64,000 nt of DNA, taken from positions 186,001-250,000 of the forward strand of contig NZ_JAAVUQ010000005.1 in NCBI RefSeq assembly GCF_018449515.1. Direction: 5' to 3'. The notes under the pieces were generated by a model. It saw only the letters and a list, made by a program, of their open reading frames with translations, was not told where the DNA came from and did no database searches. Shown one piece after another: positions 26,049-35,951 of this stretch. The position numbers and the translations under genes are program-made. Numbering within the stretch: position 1 is the stretch's first letter; every line of letters begins with the position of its first letter. Source of the DNA: Caballeronia sp. dw_19. Lineage in GTDB: Bacteria; Pseudomonadota; Gammaproteobacteria; Burkholderiales; Burkholderiaceae.

Positions 26049-29000
26049 TTATCGTTGCATCGATTCCCACACTTTGTACAAGCGCTTGACCGAAATCGGC
26101 ATCGGCGTTCGAAGTTCTTGCGCAAATAGCGACACCCGCAGTTCTTCCAGCAACCATCTGTATTCACTCAATCGCGCATCTGCCACACCGCCGCGTTGAG
26201 CAATCGCCCGCGGATAGTTTTGCAGCAACGGCGCAATCTCCGCCGACAACCGCGCGTCCCGCACTGCATCCGCTTTCAACTTGTCGATACGCAACCCTAT
26301 CGCAGTCAAATAACGCGGGAAGTGCGACAACTGCGTGTAAGGCGTATCGATAATAAAACGCTTGCCGATCAGCGCGCTCAGTTGCGCAATCATGTCCGAG
26401 TATGGCGCGCCGAACGATTTGGCCTGCGTCAGTTTCTTGGAGATCGTCGCGTATTCCGCCAGGATCTGCCCGGCCAACCGCGCGATTTCCTGTGCCAGCA
26501 GCGTCAACCGGCTTTTGCCCTGATCTCGCCGTGCGTAGAAATCCGCATCGTTATCGGGAAGCGGATCTTGCAGGCATGCACGATCCAATGCCGTTTCAAT
26601 AATCTGGCCGGCCAATTCCTCCTGCGTCCCCAGCGCCATGTAATGCAACGACATCTCGCGCAATCCACCAAGATTGCGTTCGAGATACCGGATCGGCTCG
26701 CGCAACTGCAGCGCAAAGAGTCGCCGCAAACCGGCCCGATGAATCCGCGCCGCTTCTTCCGGTGAATCGAAGACCTCAACGTCGCAATGCGTTCCCCGAT
26801 CGACAAGCGCCGGATAACCGAAGAGCGTCTGACCGCGCCGGCGAATTTCAAGCAACTCGGGCAGCTTGCCAAAGTCCCAGGTAGTCAGGTTTTCATACAA
26901 CGCGGTACTCGACGAATCGGATGCGGAAGCCGTTCGGGTGACAGGCGCCGCCGTGTCGTTGCTACCGTCCAACGTCGCGCCCGCTGCCAGCTTCTGGAAA
27001 TGCTGCTGCGCCTGGCCACCCAGTTCCGATCGGAGTTGGGCAAGGTTTCGGCCCATGGCAAGTTGGCGACCGTGTTCGTCGATGACCTTGAAGTTCATGA
27101 ACAAATGGGCGGGCAGCGACTCGAGCTTGAAGTCCGAGGGTTTCATCGCGATCTGCGTTTGCTCGCGAATATCCGCGATCAAGGCTTCGAGCAAACCGCC
27201 CGCGCCGAATGTCTTGCCACTGTGCCGCTCGACCACGCCGGCTGAAAACTCCGGCAAGGGCACAAGGTGACGCCGCAACTTTTGCGGCAACGACTTCAGC
27301 AGCAATTGCACTTTTTCCTTGAGCATGCCGCGAACAAGCCACTCGGAACGGCGGGCATCGACTTGATTCAGTCCGAACAGCGGCACGGTGAGCGTCACGC
27401 CATCGCGGGCAGAACCCGGTTCGAAGTGATACGTCAGCGTCATTTCGATGCCGGCCATCGTCATCCGCTTCGGAAACAAGTCGGTCGTGACGCCGGCAGC
27501 TTCGTGGCGCATCAGGTCGTCGCGCGAGAGGAACAGCAGACGTGACGACGCGCCATTCTTCTTCTCTTCATCCCGATACCAGCGCTCGAAAGCCGCGCCG
27601 GAGTACATGCCCTTCGGCACAAGCGAATCGTAGAAACCGAAGATCAATTCGTCGTCGACGAGCACATCCTGCCGACGCGACTTGTGCTCCAACTGTTCGA
27701 TATCCGCCAGCAGCTTGCGGTTGTGCGCGAAAAACGGCAGCTTGGTCTCGAACTCGCCGTCCACGAGCGCGCCGCGAATAAACAATTCACGCGCCCGCTC
27801 CGGGTCCTGTTTGCCAAAACTCACGCGCCGACGTGCGTAGACGGTAAGGCCATGCAGCGTTGCGCGTTCGAACGCTGCAACTTGCGCGGCTTTCTTTTCC
27901 CAATGCGGTTCGGAAATCGATTTACGCAGCAAATGCGCGCCGACTTGCTCAAGCCATTCGGGCTCGATTTTCGCGATACATCGCGCGTAGAGCCGGCTCG
28001 TTTCCACGAGTTCGCCTGCTACAACCCAGCGCCCCGCCTTCTTCAGCAACGCTGAACCAGGCCACAGATAAAACTTGATACCGCGCGCGCCAAGGTAATA
28101 CGGCTCGTCGTCGGCCTTCAGGCCCACGTTGCCAAGCAAACCCGTCAGCAAAGCGAGATGAATCTGCTCGAACGTCGCCTCGGATTCGTTCAGACGCCAG
28201 CCGTGTTCGCGCACGACGGTCAGCAATTGCGAATGCACATCGCGCCATTCACGCAGACGCACGTGATTCAAGAAGTTCGCGCGGCACGCATCGGTGAGCT
28301 GCTTGTTCGACTTCTTGTGCGCGATCGCATCCTCGAACCACGCCCAGATTTTCGTCCACTGCAGGAATTCGGAACGCTCATCGGCGAATTTCTTGTGCGC
28401 CAGATCCGCTTGTTCCTGCGCTTCGATCGGCCTGTCGCGCGGATCCTGAACCGACAACGCGCTCGCGATGATCAACACTTCGCGCAACGACTGATGGTCA
28501 CGCGCGGCAAGAATCATCCGGCCGACGCGCGGATCGAGCGGCAAACGCGCCAGTTCGCGGCCGAGCGGCGTGAGCGCGTTGTCGTCATCGACTGCGCCAA
28601 GTTCGTTCAGCAGTTGATAACCATCGGCGATTGCACGGCCCGGCGGCGGTTCGAGAAACGGAAACGTTTCGATGGCCGTCAGATGCAGCGATTTCATCCG
28701 CAAGATCACCGCGGCGAGCGATGAGCGCAGGATTTCCGGATCGGTGAACCGCACGCGAAGGTTGTAATCGTCTTCTTCGTAGAGACGAATGCACACGCCG
28801 TCCGCGACCCGCCCGCACCGCCCCGCGCGCTGGTTCGCCGAACTCTGCGAAATCGGTTCGATCTGCAACTGCTCGACCTTGTTCCGATACGAATAGCGCT
28901 TCACGCGGGCAAGCCCGGTATCGACAACGTAGCGAATCCCCGGCACCGTCAAGGACGTCTCCGCGACGTTCGTCGCCAGCACGATCCGGCGCGTGTTCGA

Positions 29001-31430
29001 CGTGCGGAATACGCGCTCCTGCTCGGCGGCGGAAAGGCGCGCGAACAATGGCAGGATTTCCGTGTGCGGCGGATGGTGCTTGCGCAACGCTTCAGCGGCG
29101 TCGCGGATTTCGCGCTCGCCGGGGAGAAAAACAAGGACATCGCCGGGGCCTTCGCGGCAGAGTTCATCGACAGCATCAACGATCGCTTCCATGAGGTCGC
29201 GATCATTTTCACGTTGAGTCTTTGGACGATCCGGACGGTCTTTCGGCTGCGTGCCCGGCGTCGGACCTTGTGCCGACTTCACCGCCGCGCTCTCCTCCTC
29301 CACCGGTCGATATCGCACCTCAACCGGATACAGCCGCCCGCTCACCTCGATCACCGGCGCGGGTTTTTCATCGCTGCCGAAATGACGGGCGAAGCGGTCG
29401 GCATCGATCGTCGCCGATGTCACGATCACCTTCAGATCCGGCCGGCGCGGCAGGATTTCGCGCAGATAGCCGAGCAGGAAATCGATGTTCAGGCTGCGCT
29501 CGTGCGCCTCGTCGATGATGATCGTGTCGTACGCGGCGAGCAGCGGATCGGTCTGCGTCTCGGCGAGCAGAATGCCGTCCGTCATCAGTTTCACCGATGC
29601 ACCGGGCGACAGGTTGTCCGTGAACCGAACCTTGTAGCCAACCACCTCGCCGAACGGCGTGCCGAGTTCTTCAGCGATCCGCCGTCCCGTCGCTGACGCC
29701 GCAATTCGCCGCGGTTGGGTATGGCCGATCAGCCCCGTGCCGCCTGCGCCGAGGCCGCGTCCGAGCGCAAGGCAGATTTTGGGTAGCTGCGTTGTTTTTC
29801 CGGAGCCCGTTTCGCCGCTGACAATCACCACCTGGTTCGCCTGGATCGCGGCGGCAATTTCGTCACGCCGGGCGGATACCGGTAGCGTTTCGGGGAAACG
29901 GATCGGCGGGATGGGGTTCGGTTCGACTACGCGGCGCGGACGCGGGGTATCGCGATGCTGAGGGCGTGGGTTGGGGCGTGATGAGTCAGGTTGCGGACGA
30001 ACGGCTCGCCCGAGCGCGTCATCAGGTTGATGTCGAGCGGCGGGTTGCGCGGCGGCGTCATGCTGCGAACGAGCGACGGGGCGTGCGGCGGCAGATGGCG
30101 AACGAACCACCGGTTGTGCAGCGCCGCTTTCTGACCGGGCGCCCTGTTGCGCGTTTTCCGATGTGCGTCCGTCGTTCTGCTGCCGAGCGTTGTTCGCGCC
30201 CGGCTCCGCACGGCTCCGCGTTTGTGCATCCGATCGGCGGGGTTGTATGGCCGGGCGCTGCGGCGCGCCCTCTGCCGCTGTGCGCTCAGGCCCATGTGCC
30301 CGCTGTTTATCCACCGGCAGTCCGGACGATGCCCCCCTGTCCGATCTCGCCTCAGACGCCGTCGACGGGCCGCCTGTATTCCCGCGCTCCTTGCCTGGTT
30401 TCTGATCACGTTGCCTGTTCGCTGCGTGCCCCTCGGAACTGACCGGTGGTTGCACGGTATCGGTGCGTTCAACGATGCGCGATTCCTGCGTACGTCGAAT
30501 ATTTGAGTCTTGCGCAGACGGCTCGCTCGCGACGCGTTGTTGTATCGACGCATCGGCTGGCTGACTAACGTGAGCTTTCCGCGAATCGCGTTCCGGGCGC
30601 GTATCGGAAGCTGACCGCTCGCTCTGGTTTTTTGTCGAACCGCTGGCGGCTGCGGTTTGCGCCTTCGTTTCAGGTTCGCGTCGCGGCGGCATGACAGTGG
30701 CTTGCTTGCCTGGCTGCCCTGGCCCAACTCGGGAAACGCGCTCGCTGCGCGGCACGTTGGAAACGCCCGTTGACGCAACGCTGGCGCCAACGCTTCCAGC
30801 GCTCCGATTTCCCGGACTGTTAGCGAACACGCGTTCGTCATGTGGCGCTATTGGCGTCGAGGGTGTTTTCGGCGCTTCGGTTCGTTTTATCGCCAGGGCG
30901 CGTTCCTCGCTGCCGACGCGCACACTTGCGCTTTCACGACGCCGCTCAGGCTCGGCAACCGGAGCCTGCGAACCAGGACCGCTCACCTTGCCTGACGACA
31001 AAGACAACGAAGCTAGCGCGGACAGCGACGACAGCGAAACCGCACCGCCGCGCTCATCCTTTCGCGGCGAACCTTGTCGCGAAGACGAGGAAGACAAAGA
31101 AGAAGCGCCACCGGACGAACCCTTCGATTCATCGCGCGAAGCAGAAGAAACTCCCGCCCCTTTCTGAACGCTTTTTTTCGACGCCTGTTGACCAACGGCC
31201 GAGCCCTTGGCGGAGCCGCCCGTCGAACCCGCTCCCGACACCCCGGAAAATCGCCGCGCAGCCGCGTCCTTCTTGCTATTCGCGGCGGTCCCGGTACCGC
31301 CTCCGGCGTCATCTTCGCCATCGCTTTCGCGCGCCGCTGCATCGCGCAGCAGCGCTTCACGCAGCTTTTTCAACTGCTCCTGGGGGTCAAGCTTGTCCGC
31401 ATCGGCGGGACGTTTGGAAACATTCGGCAT
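26049..31430 (-). CDS. hrpA: ATP-dependent RNA helicase HrpA with long disordered N-terminal extension
   Basis: DEAH-box RNA helicase of 1793 residues; enteric HrpA is about 1300. The helicase core begins near residue 515 (RFPETLPVSARRDEI) with Walker A VVIVSGETGSGKTTQ near 535, DEAH in TIIIDEAHERSLN near 636, SAT in VIVTSATID, and motif VI QRAGRCGR. The HA2, OB-fold and the HrpA-specific DUF3418 C-terminal region follow to the end. The first 510 residues are low-complexity, rich in Ser, Arg, Gln, Pro and Ala, with no recognisable domain. The extension is in frame with the core, has host-like codons and starts with a conserved-looking MPNVSKRPADADKLDPQEQL. HrpA rescues stalled ribosomes in enteric bacteria. 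The start is only 22 bp from the argA start. Confidence 0.93.
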   Translation of the reverse strand: MPNVSKRPADADKLDPQEQLKKLREALLRDAAARESDGEDDAGGGTGTAANSKKDAAARRFSGVSGAGSTGGSAKGSAVGQQASKKSVQKGAGVSSASRDESKGSSGGASSLSSSSSRQGSPRKDERGGAVSLSSLSALASLSLSSGKVSGPGSQAPVAEPERRRESASVRVGSEERALAIKRTEAPKTPSTPIAPHDERVFANSPGNRSAGSVGASVASTGVSNVPRSERVSRVGPGQPGKQATVMPPRREPETKAQTAAASGSTKNQSERSASDTRPERDSRKAHVSQPADASIQQRVASEPSAQDSNIRRTQESRIVERTDTVQPPVSSEGHAANRQRDQKPGKERGNTGGPSTASEARSDRGASSGLPVDKQRAHGPERTAAEGAPQRPAIQPRRSDAQTRSRAEPGANNARQQNDGRTSENAQQGARSESGAAQPVVRSPSAAARPVARSQHDAAAQPAARHQPDDALGRAVRPQPDSSRPNPRPQHRDTPRPRRVVEPNPIPPIRFPETLPVSARRDEIAAAIQANQVVIVSGETGSGKTTQLPKICLALGRGLGAGGTGLIGHTQPRRIAASATGRRIAEELGTPFGEVVGYKVRFTDNLSPGASVKLMTDGILLAETQTDPLLAAYDTIIIDEAHERSLNIDFLLGYLREILPRRPDLKVIVTSATIDADRFARHFGSDEKPAPVIEVSGRLYPVEVRYRPVEEESAAVKSAQGPTPGTQPKDRPDRPKTQRENDRDLMEAIVDAVDELCREGPGDVLVFLPGEREIRDAAEALRKHHPPHTEILPLFARLSAAEQERVFRTSNTRRIVLATNVAETSLTVPGIRYVVDTGLARVKRYSYRNKVEQLQIEPISQSSANQRAGRCGRVADGVCIRLYEEDDYNLRVRFTDPEILRSSLAAVILRMKSLHLTAIETFPFLEPPPGRAIADGYQLLNELGAVDDDNALTPLGRELARLPLDPRVGRMILAARDHQSLREVLIIASALSVQDPRDRPIEAQEQADLAHKKFADERSEFLQWTKIWAWFEDAIAHKKSNKQLTDACRANFLNHVRLREWRDVHSQLLTVVREHGWRLNESEATFEQIHLALLTGLLGNVGLKADDEPYYLGARGIKFYLWPGSALLKKAGRWVVAGELVETSRLYARCIAKIEPEWLEQVGAHLLRKSISEPHWEKKAAQVAAFERATLHGLTVYARRRVSFGKQDPERARELFIRGALVDGEFETKLPFFAHNRKLLADIEQLEHKSRRQDVLVDDELIFGFYDSLVPKGMYSGAAFERWYRDEEKKNGASSRLLFLSRDDLMRHEAAGVTTDLFPKRMTMAGIEMTLTYHFEPGSARDGVTLTVPLFGLNQVDARRSEWLVRGMLKEKVQLLLKSLPQKLRRHLVPLPEFSAGVVERHSGKTFGAGGLLEALIADIREQTQIAMKPSDFKLESLPAHLFMNFKVIDEHGRQLAMGRNLAQLRSELGGQAQQHFQKLAAGATLDGSNDTAAPVTRTASASDSSSTALYENLTTWDFGKLPELLEIRRRGQTLFGYPALVDRGTHCDVEVFDSPEEAARIHRAGLRRLFALQLREPIRYLERNLGGLREMSLHYMALGTQEELAGQIIETALDRACLQDPLPDNDADFYARRDQGKSRLTLLAQEIARLAGQILAEYATISKKLTQAKSFGAPYSDMIAQLSALIGKRFIIDTPYTQLSHFPRYLTAIGLRIDKLKADAVRDARLSAEIAPLLQNYPRAIAQRGGVADARLSEYRWLLEELRVSLFAQELRTPMPISVKRLYKVWESMQR

Positions 31431-31440
31431 AGCACGGCAT

Positions 31441-31446
31441 TATAAT
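31441..31446 (+). promoter_or_regulatory. -10 box in the hrpA-argA gap
   Basis: A perfect TATAAT lies 6 bp before the argA ATG. A promoter using it would start transcription at or next to the A of the ATG, giving a leaderless mRNA, unless argA starts downstream. No good -35 is visible at the correct distance. Confidence 0.4.
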
Positions 31447-31452
31447 CCCGGC

Positions 31453-32823
31453 ATGAATTCTCAAACCGACCTCCCCGCCGCGCCTCCGCCGGTTACGACC
31501 GAGCCCGAAGCGCCTGATCAACACGGCCAGTTCGTGGAATGGATGCGCTCCGTCGCGCCCTATATTCACGCGTTCCGAAACAAGACCTTCGTGGTCGCGT
31601 TCGGCGGCGAACTGGTGCAGGAAGGACGTCTGAACGCACTCGTTCAGGACGTCGGCCTGTTACACGCCATGGGCATTCACGTCGTGCTCGTGCACGGTTC
31701 GCGGCCCCAGGTGGAAGAACAATTGAACCTGCACGGCGTGGAGTCGGAGTTTTCACACGGCTTACGGATCACCGACGCCCGCGCGCTCGAATCCGCGAAA
31801 GAAGCCGCTGGGGAAGTGCGCCTGGATATCGAAGCGGCAATCAGCCAGGGCTTGCCGAACACGCCGATGGCGCATGCGCACATCAGCGTGGTATCGGGCA
31901 ATTTTGTAACAGCGCGGCCGGTCGGCATTCTCGACGGCGTCGATTTTCAGCACACGGGCGTGGTGCGCAAGATCGACGGCGATTCCATTCGCCACTCGCT
32001 CACCAGCAGCAAACTTGTGCTGCTCTCCCCGCTCGGTTTTTCGCCGACGGGCGAAGCGTTTAATTTGTCGATGGAAGATGTGGCGTCGGCGGCAGCTATC
32101 GCGTTACGCGCCGACAAGATCATTTTTCTCACCGAAACCCCCGGTCTCGTCGATGAAAACGGCGAACTCGTGCGCGAAATGTCGTTGGACGACGCGTACC
32201 GGCTGCACGAAAGCGGTGAGTTGCAAGGTGACGCCGCGTTCTATTTGAAGCACACCATTCGCGCTTGCCGCGGCGGCGTGGCGCGGGCGCACATCATCCC
32301 CTACGCGCTCGACGGCAGCATCCTGCTCGAGCTGTTCCTGCATGACGGCGTGGGCACGATGATCTCGTACGAGAATCTCGAAAGCCTGCGAGAAGCCACG
32401 CCGGATGACGTCGGCGGGATCCTGACGCTGATCGAACCGCTGGAAATGGACGGCACGCTCGTACGGCGCGGCCGGCATCAGATTGAACGCGATATCGACC
32501 ATTTCTCGGTGATCGAGCACGATGGCGTGCTGTTCGGCTGCGTGGCGCTTTATCCGTACACGCAGGAACGTATCGGCGAAATGGCCTGCCTGACGGTCTC
32601 GCCCGAAGCGCAAGGTTCCGGCGATGGCGAACGCTTGTTGAAGCGCGTCGAGCAACGTGCGCGCGCTCGTGGCCTCACGCATATTTTCGTGCTGACCACG
32701 CGCACCGAGCACTGGTTTCTCAAACGCGGCTTCGTCAAGGTGACGGTCGACGATCTTCCCGAGGACCGCCGCCGGCTGTACAACTGGCAACGTAAATCGC
32801 TTGTGTTGATGAAGCAGCTCTAA
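31453..32823 (+). CDS. argA: N-acetylglutamate synthase ArgA (amino-acid kinase plus GNAT)
   Basis: First enzyme of arginine synthesis, transferring acetyl from acetyl-CoA to glutamate. The 456-residue chain has an N-terminal amino-acid-kinase domain ([13 protein letters not shown] near 40, [14 protein letters not shown] near 75) that is expected to bind the feedback inhibitor arginine, and a C-terminal GNAT domain with the acetyl-CoA loop [15 protein letters not shown] near residue 385. The ATG at 31453 has no ribosome binding site; the first conserved stretch begins at FVEWMRSV, where an internal ATG at 31541 is preceded by GGAA and is a possible alternative start. Confidence 0.94.
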   Translation: MNSQTDLPAAPPPVTTEPEAPDQHGQFVEWMRSVAPYIHAFRNKTFVVAFGGELVQEGRLNALVQDVGLLHAMGIHVVLVHGSRPQVEEQLNLHGVESEFSHGLRITDARALESAKEAAGEVRLDIEAAISQGLPNTPMAHAHISVVSGNFVTARPVGILDGVDFQHTGVVRKIDGDSIRHSLTSSKLVLLSPLGFSPTGEAFNLSMEDVASAAAIALRADKIIFLTETPGLVDENGELVREMSLDDAYRLHESGELQGDAAFYLKHTIRACRGGVARAHIIPYALDGSILLELFLHDGVGTMISYENLESLREATPDDVGGILTLIEPLEMDGTLVRRGRHQIERDIDHFSVIEHDGVLFGCVALYPYTQERIGEMACLTVSPEAQGSGDGERLLKRVEQRARARGLTHIFVLTTRTEHWFLKRGFVKVTVDDLPEDRRRLYNWQRKSLVLMKQL

Positions 32824-32924
32824 TTTATTTCGAGTTATTTCGAGGCGTGTTCGTCCGGTTGCAAGCGCACCCATGCGCCGCCCGACGCGAAGCGCCCAGC
32901 TACCCCGCTACAGGAGAAATACAG

Positions 32925-33200
32925 ATGGCCCGAACGATTCAATGCGCGAAACTCGGCAAGGAAGCCGAAGGACTCGACTTCCCACCCCTGCCGGGAGAAC
33001 TCGGCAAGCGGATCTATGAAACGATTTCGAAGGAAGCATGGCAAGGCTGGCTCAAGCAGCAAACCATGCTGATCAACGAAAACCGCCTGAACATGGCTGA
33101 TCCGCGCGCACGCCAGTACCTGCTGAAGCAGACGGAAAAGTACTTTTTCGGTGAAGGCGCCGACACCGCCCAAGGCTACGTGCCGCCGACGCAAAGCTGA
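32925..33200 (+). CDS. yggX: Fe(II)-trafficking protein YggX family
   Basis: Small cytosolic protein of 91 residues, thought to protect or deliver labile ferrous iron for iron-sulfur repair. The sequence is typical throughout: [20 protein letters not shown] with its single conserved Cys7, [20 protein letters not shown], and [20 protein letters not shown]. The ATG at 32925 is preceded by AGGAGA. It follows argA by about 100 bp and is probably in the same transcript; a strong terminator ends it. Confidence 0.95.
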   Translation: MARTIQCAKLGKEAEGLDFPPLPGELGKRIYETISKEAWQGWLKQQTMLINENRLNMADPRARQYLLKQTEKYFFGEGADTAQGYVPPTQS

Positions 33201-33224
33201 TCAGGCAAGTCCTTTTCTGGCGAT

Positions 33225-33260
33225 AAAAAGCCGGTCTTTCGAGGCCGGCTTTTTCTTTTT
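33225..33260 (+). terminator. Terminator after the yggX gene
   Basis: Stem AAAAAGCCGG (33225-33234) with CCGGCTTTTT (33245-33254), followed by C and five more T. Confidence 0.92.
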
Positions 33261-33807
33261 AGAGACTCGCGCGAGCAGCCCTTTCAGAAGGCCAGTTTGC
33301 GGATCGTCTTGCATCGTGCTATCATCTCCTTCTTTCCAACTGCAATTCAAAGTCTATTTCTTAGTAATGACGCGCCTGAAGCATTCGTTCAAGCGCTAAT
33401 TCGAGATATCGGTGAGTGGTTGTGGAGGCTTCCTCGGGTCTGGATTTGCCCGTGGACACGTTGTTCTCAAGCCTTCCCAATCCGTGACACGGCAAGCAAC
33501 TGAACACCAGCGCACCAAGCGCCTCCGTTGCTCAATTTAGCTGTGTCCAGCCATCTATCCCCGTAGTACCCGTGCACGCAAACCCGTGCTACCCACAAAG
33601 TGCCATTTCGCGACATCGGCGCGAGGCATCGGCATTGTCCATCGCACCGTCAGCGCATCGCTTATGCGTTCAGCGGGCGCGCAGCCGCTTTCAGTGCACG
33701 CACTGAAACTCGCCTCGTCGCGAAACTGCACTTTCCTGGCAACGTGCGCTTAGGCGCACGCCGAACCGCCCCTCGGGCGGACCGGCAACAACCTGGAGCT
33801 TCTCTTC
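33261..33807 (+). promoter_or_regulatory. Long upstream region and structured leader of the ProP-type gene
   Basis: 547 bp with no credible gene. Close to the start are three hairpins: TTTCAGTGC (33689-33697) with 33700-33708, a nearly perfect 20-bp palindrome; GTGCGC-TTAG-GCGCAC near 33745-33760; and CCGCCC (33766-33771) with GGGCGG (33775-33780). No known riboswitch class is recognised. They could be operator DNA or leader RNA. Confidence 0.45.
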
Positions 33808-35274
33808 ATGGCAATACCGAACGACAGCCGCGGGCGACAACCCCAACCCCAAAAAGACCTGTCGTTTGACGACATCACCATCGTCGATAAATCGCTGCTC
33901 AAGCGCGCAGTCGGCGCGATGGCGATCGGCAATGCAATGGAATGGTTCGATTTCGGCGTCTACAGCTATATCGCGGTGACGCTCGGCAAAGTGTTCTTCC
34001 CGTCGGCCAATCCGGGGGCGCAACTGATCGCCACGTTCGGGACGTTCGCCGCGGCGTTTCTCGTGCGCCCGCTCGGTGGCATGGTGTTCGGGCCGTTGGG
34101 AGATCGCATCGGCCGCAAGCGCGTGCTCGCGATGACCATGATCATGATGGCGGTCGGCACGTTTTGTATCGGCTTGATTCCGGCGTATGGAAGCATCGGC
34201 ATTTTTGCGCCGATCCTGCTGCTTGCCGCGCGTTTGGTTCAGGGCTTTTCCACGGGCGGAGAGTATGGCGGCGCGGCGACGTTCATCGCGGAATTCGCGA
34301 CGGACAAGAAACGCGGGTTCATGGGCAGTTTTCTTGAGTTCGGTACGCTCGTCGGGTATGTGTTGGGCGCGGGATGTGTGGCGGTGCTGACGGCAACGAT
34401 GTCCGAGCAGTCGCTGCTCTCCTGGGGATGGCGCATTCCGTTTCTGATCGCAGGACCAATGGGGTTAATCGGCTTGTATATCCGGCTGAAGCTTGAAGAA
34501 ACGCCTGCCTTTCAACGCGAAGCCGACAAGCGCGAAAGCGAAGCGCACAGCACGCCCAAAGAGCAATTCCGCGACATGTTGGTCAAGCAGTGGAGGCCGA
34601 TGCTGCAATGCGTCGGGCTGGTGCTCATCTTCAACGTGACCGATTACATGGCGCTGTCTTATCTGCCGAGTTATCTGTCCGCGACGCTGAAATTCAACGA
34701 AACGCACGGGCTTTTCATTGTGCTGATCGTGATGGTGCTGATGATGCCGATGACGCTTGCCGCCGGTCATCTGTCGGACAAGGTCGGGCGCAAGCCGGTG
34801 ATGCTGTTTGGATGCGTCGGGTTGCTGCTGTTGTCGATACCCGCGCTGACGCTGATCCGCATGGGCACCATGCTGCCGATTTTCAGCGGCATGCTGATTC
34901 TCGGCGTGTTGCTCTCGTGTTTCACCGGGGCCATGCCGTCCGCGTTACCCGCGCTCTTCCCCACCAAGATCCGCTACGGCGCGCTGGCGATCGGCTTCAA
35001 CGTATCGGTTTCGCTGTTCGGCGGCACGACGCCGCTGGTCACCGCGTGGCTGGTTTCATCGACGGGAAATCTGATGATGCCGGCGTATTACCTGATGGGG
35101 GCATCGGTGATCGGAATCGTCTCGGTGCTCGCGCTGCATGAGACGGCCAGGCAACCGCTGAAGGGTTCGCCGCCGTGTGTGGGCTCGCGCTCGGAAGCGC
35201 ATGCCGTGTTGCGCGGCGTGCGGCAAGCCGCTGAAATGGATGACCGGATGCCGGAAGCGACGGCGCGCGCATAA
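33808..35274 (+). CDS. proP: MFS proline/glycine-betaine/metabolite:H+ symporter, ProP-like
   Basis: Inner-membrane transporter of 488 residues with 12 predicted helices, of the metabolite:H+ symporter family. ProP-like signatures: AIGNAMEWFDFGVYSYI near residue 40, FGPLGDRIGRKRVLAMTM near 95, RLVQGFSTGGEYGGAATFIA near 145 and GHLSDKVGRKPVM near 322. ProP imports proline and betaine in osmotic stress. The chain is close to E. coli ProP but lacks its C-terminal coiled coil, so osmosensing may differ; the tail is a short polar region. A 16-bp-stem terminator follows. Confidence 0.85.
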   Translation: MAIPNDSRGRQPQPQKDLSFDDITIVDKSLLKRAVGAMAIGNAMEWFDFGVYSYIAVTLGKVFFPSANPGAQLIATFGTFAAAFLVRPLGGMVFGPLGDRIGRKRVLAMTMIMMAVGTFCIGLIPAYGSIGIFAPILLLAARLVQGFSTGGEYGGAATFIAEFATDKKRGFMGSFLEFGTLVGYVLGAGCVAVLTATMSEQSLLSWGWRIPFLIAGPMGLIGLYIRLKLEETPAFQREADKRESEAHSTPKEQFRDMLVKQWRPMLQCVGLVLIFNVTDYMALSYLPSYLSATLKFNETHGLFIVLIVMVLMMPMTLAAGHLSDKVGRKPVMLFGCVGLLLLSIPALTLIRMGTMLPIFSGMLILGVLLSCFTGAMPSALPALFPTKIRYGALAIGFNVSVSLFGGTTPLVTAWLVSSTGNLMMPAYYLMGASVIGIVSVLALHETARQPLKGSPPCVGSRSEAHAVLRGVRQAAEMDDRMPEATARA

Positions 35275-35336
35275 CCGTCATCAAGCTGATCGATGAGCGG
35301 TTGTTCGCCAGTCGTTCCGCTGTTAAACGAAGTTAA

Positions 35337-35376
35337 GCAAAGAGGCCATCCACCTAACGTTGGATGGCCTCTTTGC
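35337..35376. terminator. Bidirectional terminator between proP and the phosphoesterase gene
   Basis: Perfect 16-bp stem GCAAAGAGGCCATCCA (35337-35352) with 35361-35376 and an 8-base loop, between convergent genes. A/T pairs at the base give short T-runs on both strands. Confidence 0.85.
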
Positions 35377-35412
35377 CTGGTCGCTCAAGCGAAGCCGGCG
35401 CCTGCCCGCCAT

Positions 35413-35877
35413 TCACTCAACCAGCCGCACGATTTCCACCTGCACCTCGCCCTTATCGATCAACATGATCCCAAGCGTCACCGGCAATTTGAATCGACGC
35501 GGCCCGGCGCTTCCCGGATTGACGAACAGCGTCGCGCCGCGGCGTTCGATCAAAGGCTTGTGCGAATGGCCGGTCACAACCACGTCGATACCGGCAAGTT
35601 GCTTCGGAACGTCCGCTATGTCGTGGACAAGATGAATCGCCGTACCGCCGATATCAAACGTCAGCGCTTCCGGCAAGTCGTCGATCCGCACGCCCGAGTC
35701 GTTATTGCCGCGGACCGCGGTGACGGGCGCGAGTTCGTTGAGCGTATCGAGTACAGCGGGATGGCAGATATCGCCGGCGTGAATGATGTGCTCGCAGCCG
35801 CGCAACACATCGAGCGCCTCGGGGCGCACGAGGTTGTGGGTATCGGAGATGATGCCGATGCGGATGACAGATGACAT
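35413..35877 (-). CDS. YfcE/MJ0936-family metallophosphoesterase
   Basis: Small calcineurin-like phosphodiesterase of 154 residues. The metal-site motifs are in order: GIISDTHN near residue 7, IHAGDI near 33, VRGNNDS near 57, LVHD, and VTGHSHKPL near 100, ending with NPGSAGPRRF. This is the complete YfcE-type set. The ATG at 35877 starts directly before the first strand (MSSVIRIGIISDTH); the open frame runs 13 codons further. The natural substrate is unknown for this family in bacteria. Confidence 0.92.
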   Translation of the reverse strand: MSSVIRIGIISDTHNLVRPEALDVLRGCEHIIHAGDICHPAVLDTLNELAPVTAVRGNNDSGVRIDDLPEALTFDIGGTAIHLVHDIADVPKQLAGIDVVVTGHSHKPLIERRGATLFVNPGSAGPRRFKLPVTLGIMLIDKGEVQVEIVRLVE

Positions 35878-35951
35878 GGGCTTCGCTCGCAGGACTCTAA
35901 GCAACGAGCGTAGCACTGTTCATGCCGATGAAATCACCATGCCGCAGGCCG

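Noticed and set aside
29927..30841. 304-codon minus-strand frame within hrpA
   Set aside because: Alternative frame of the low-complexity extension; the hrpA frame is continuous and has the better start.
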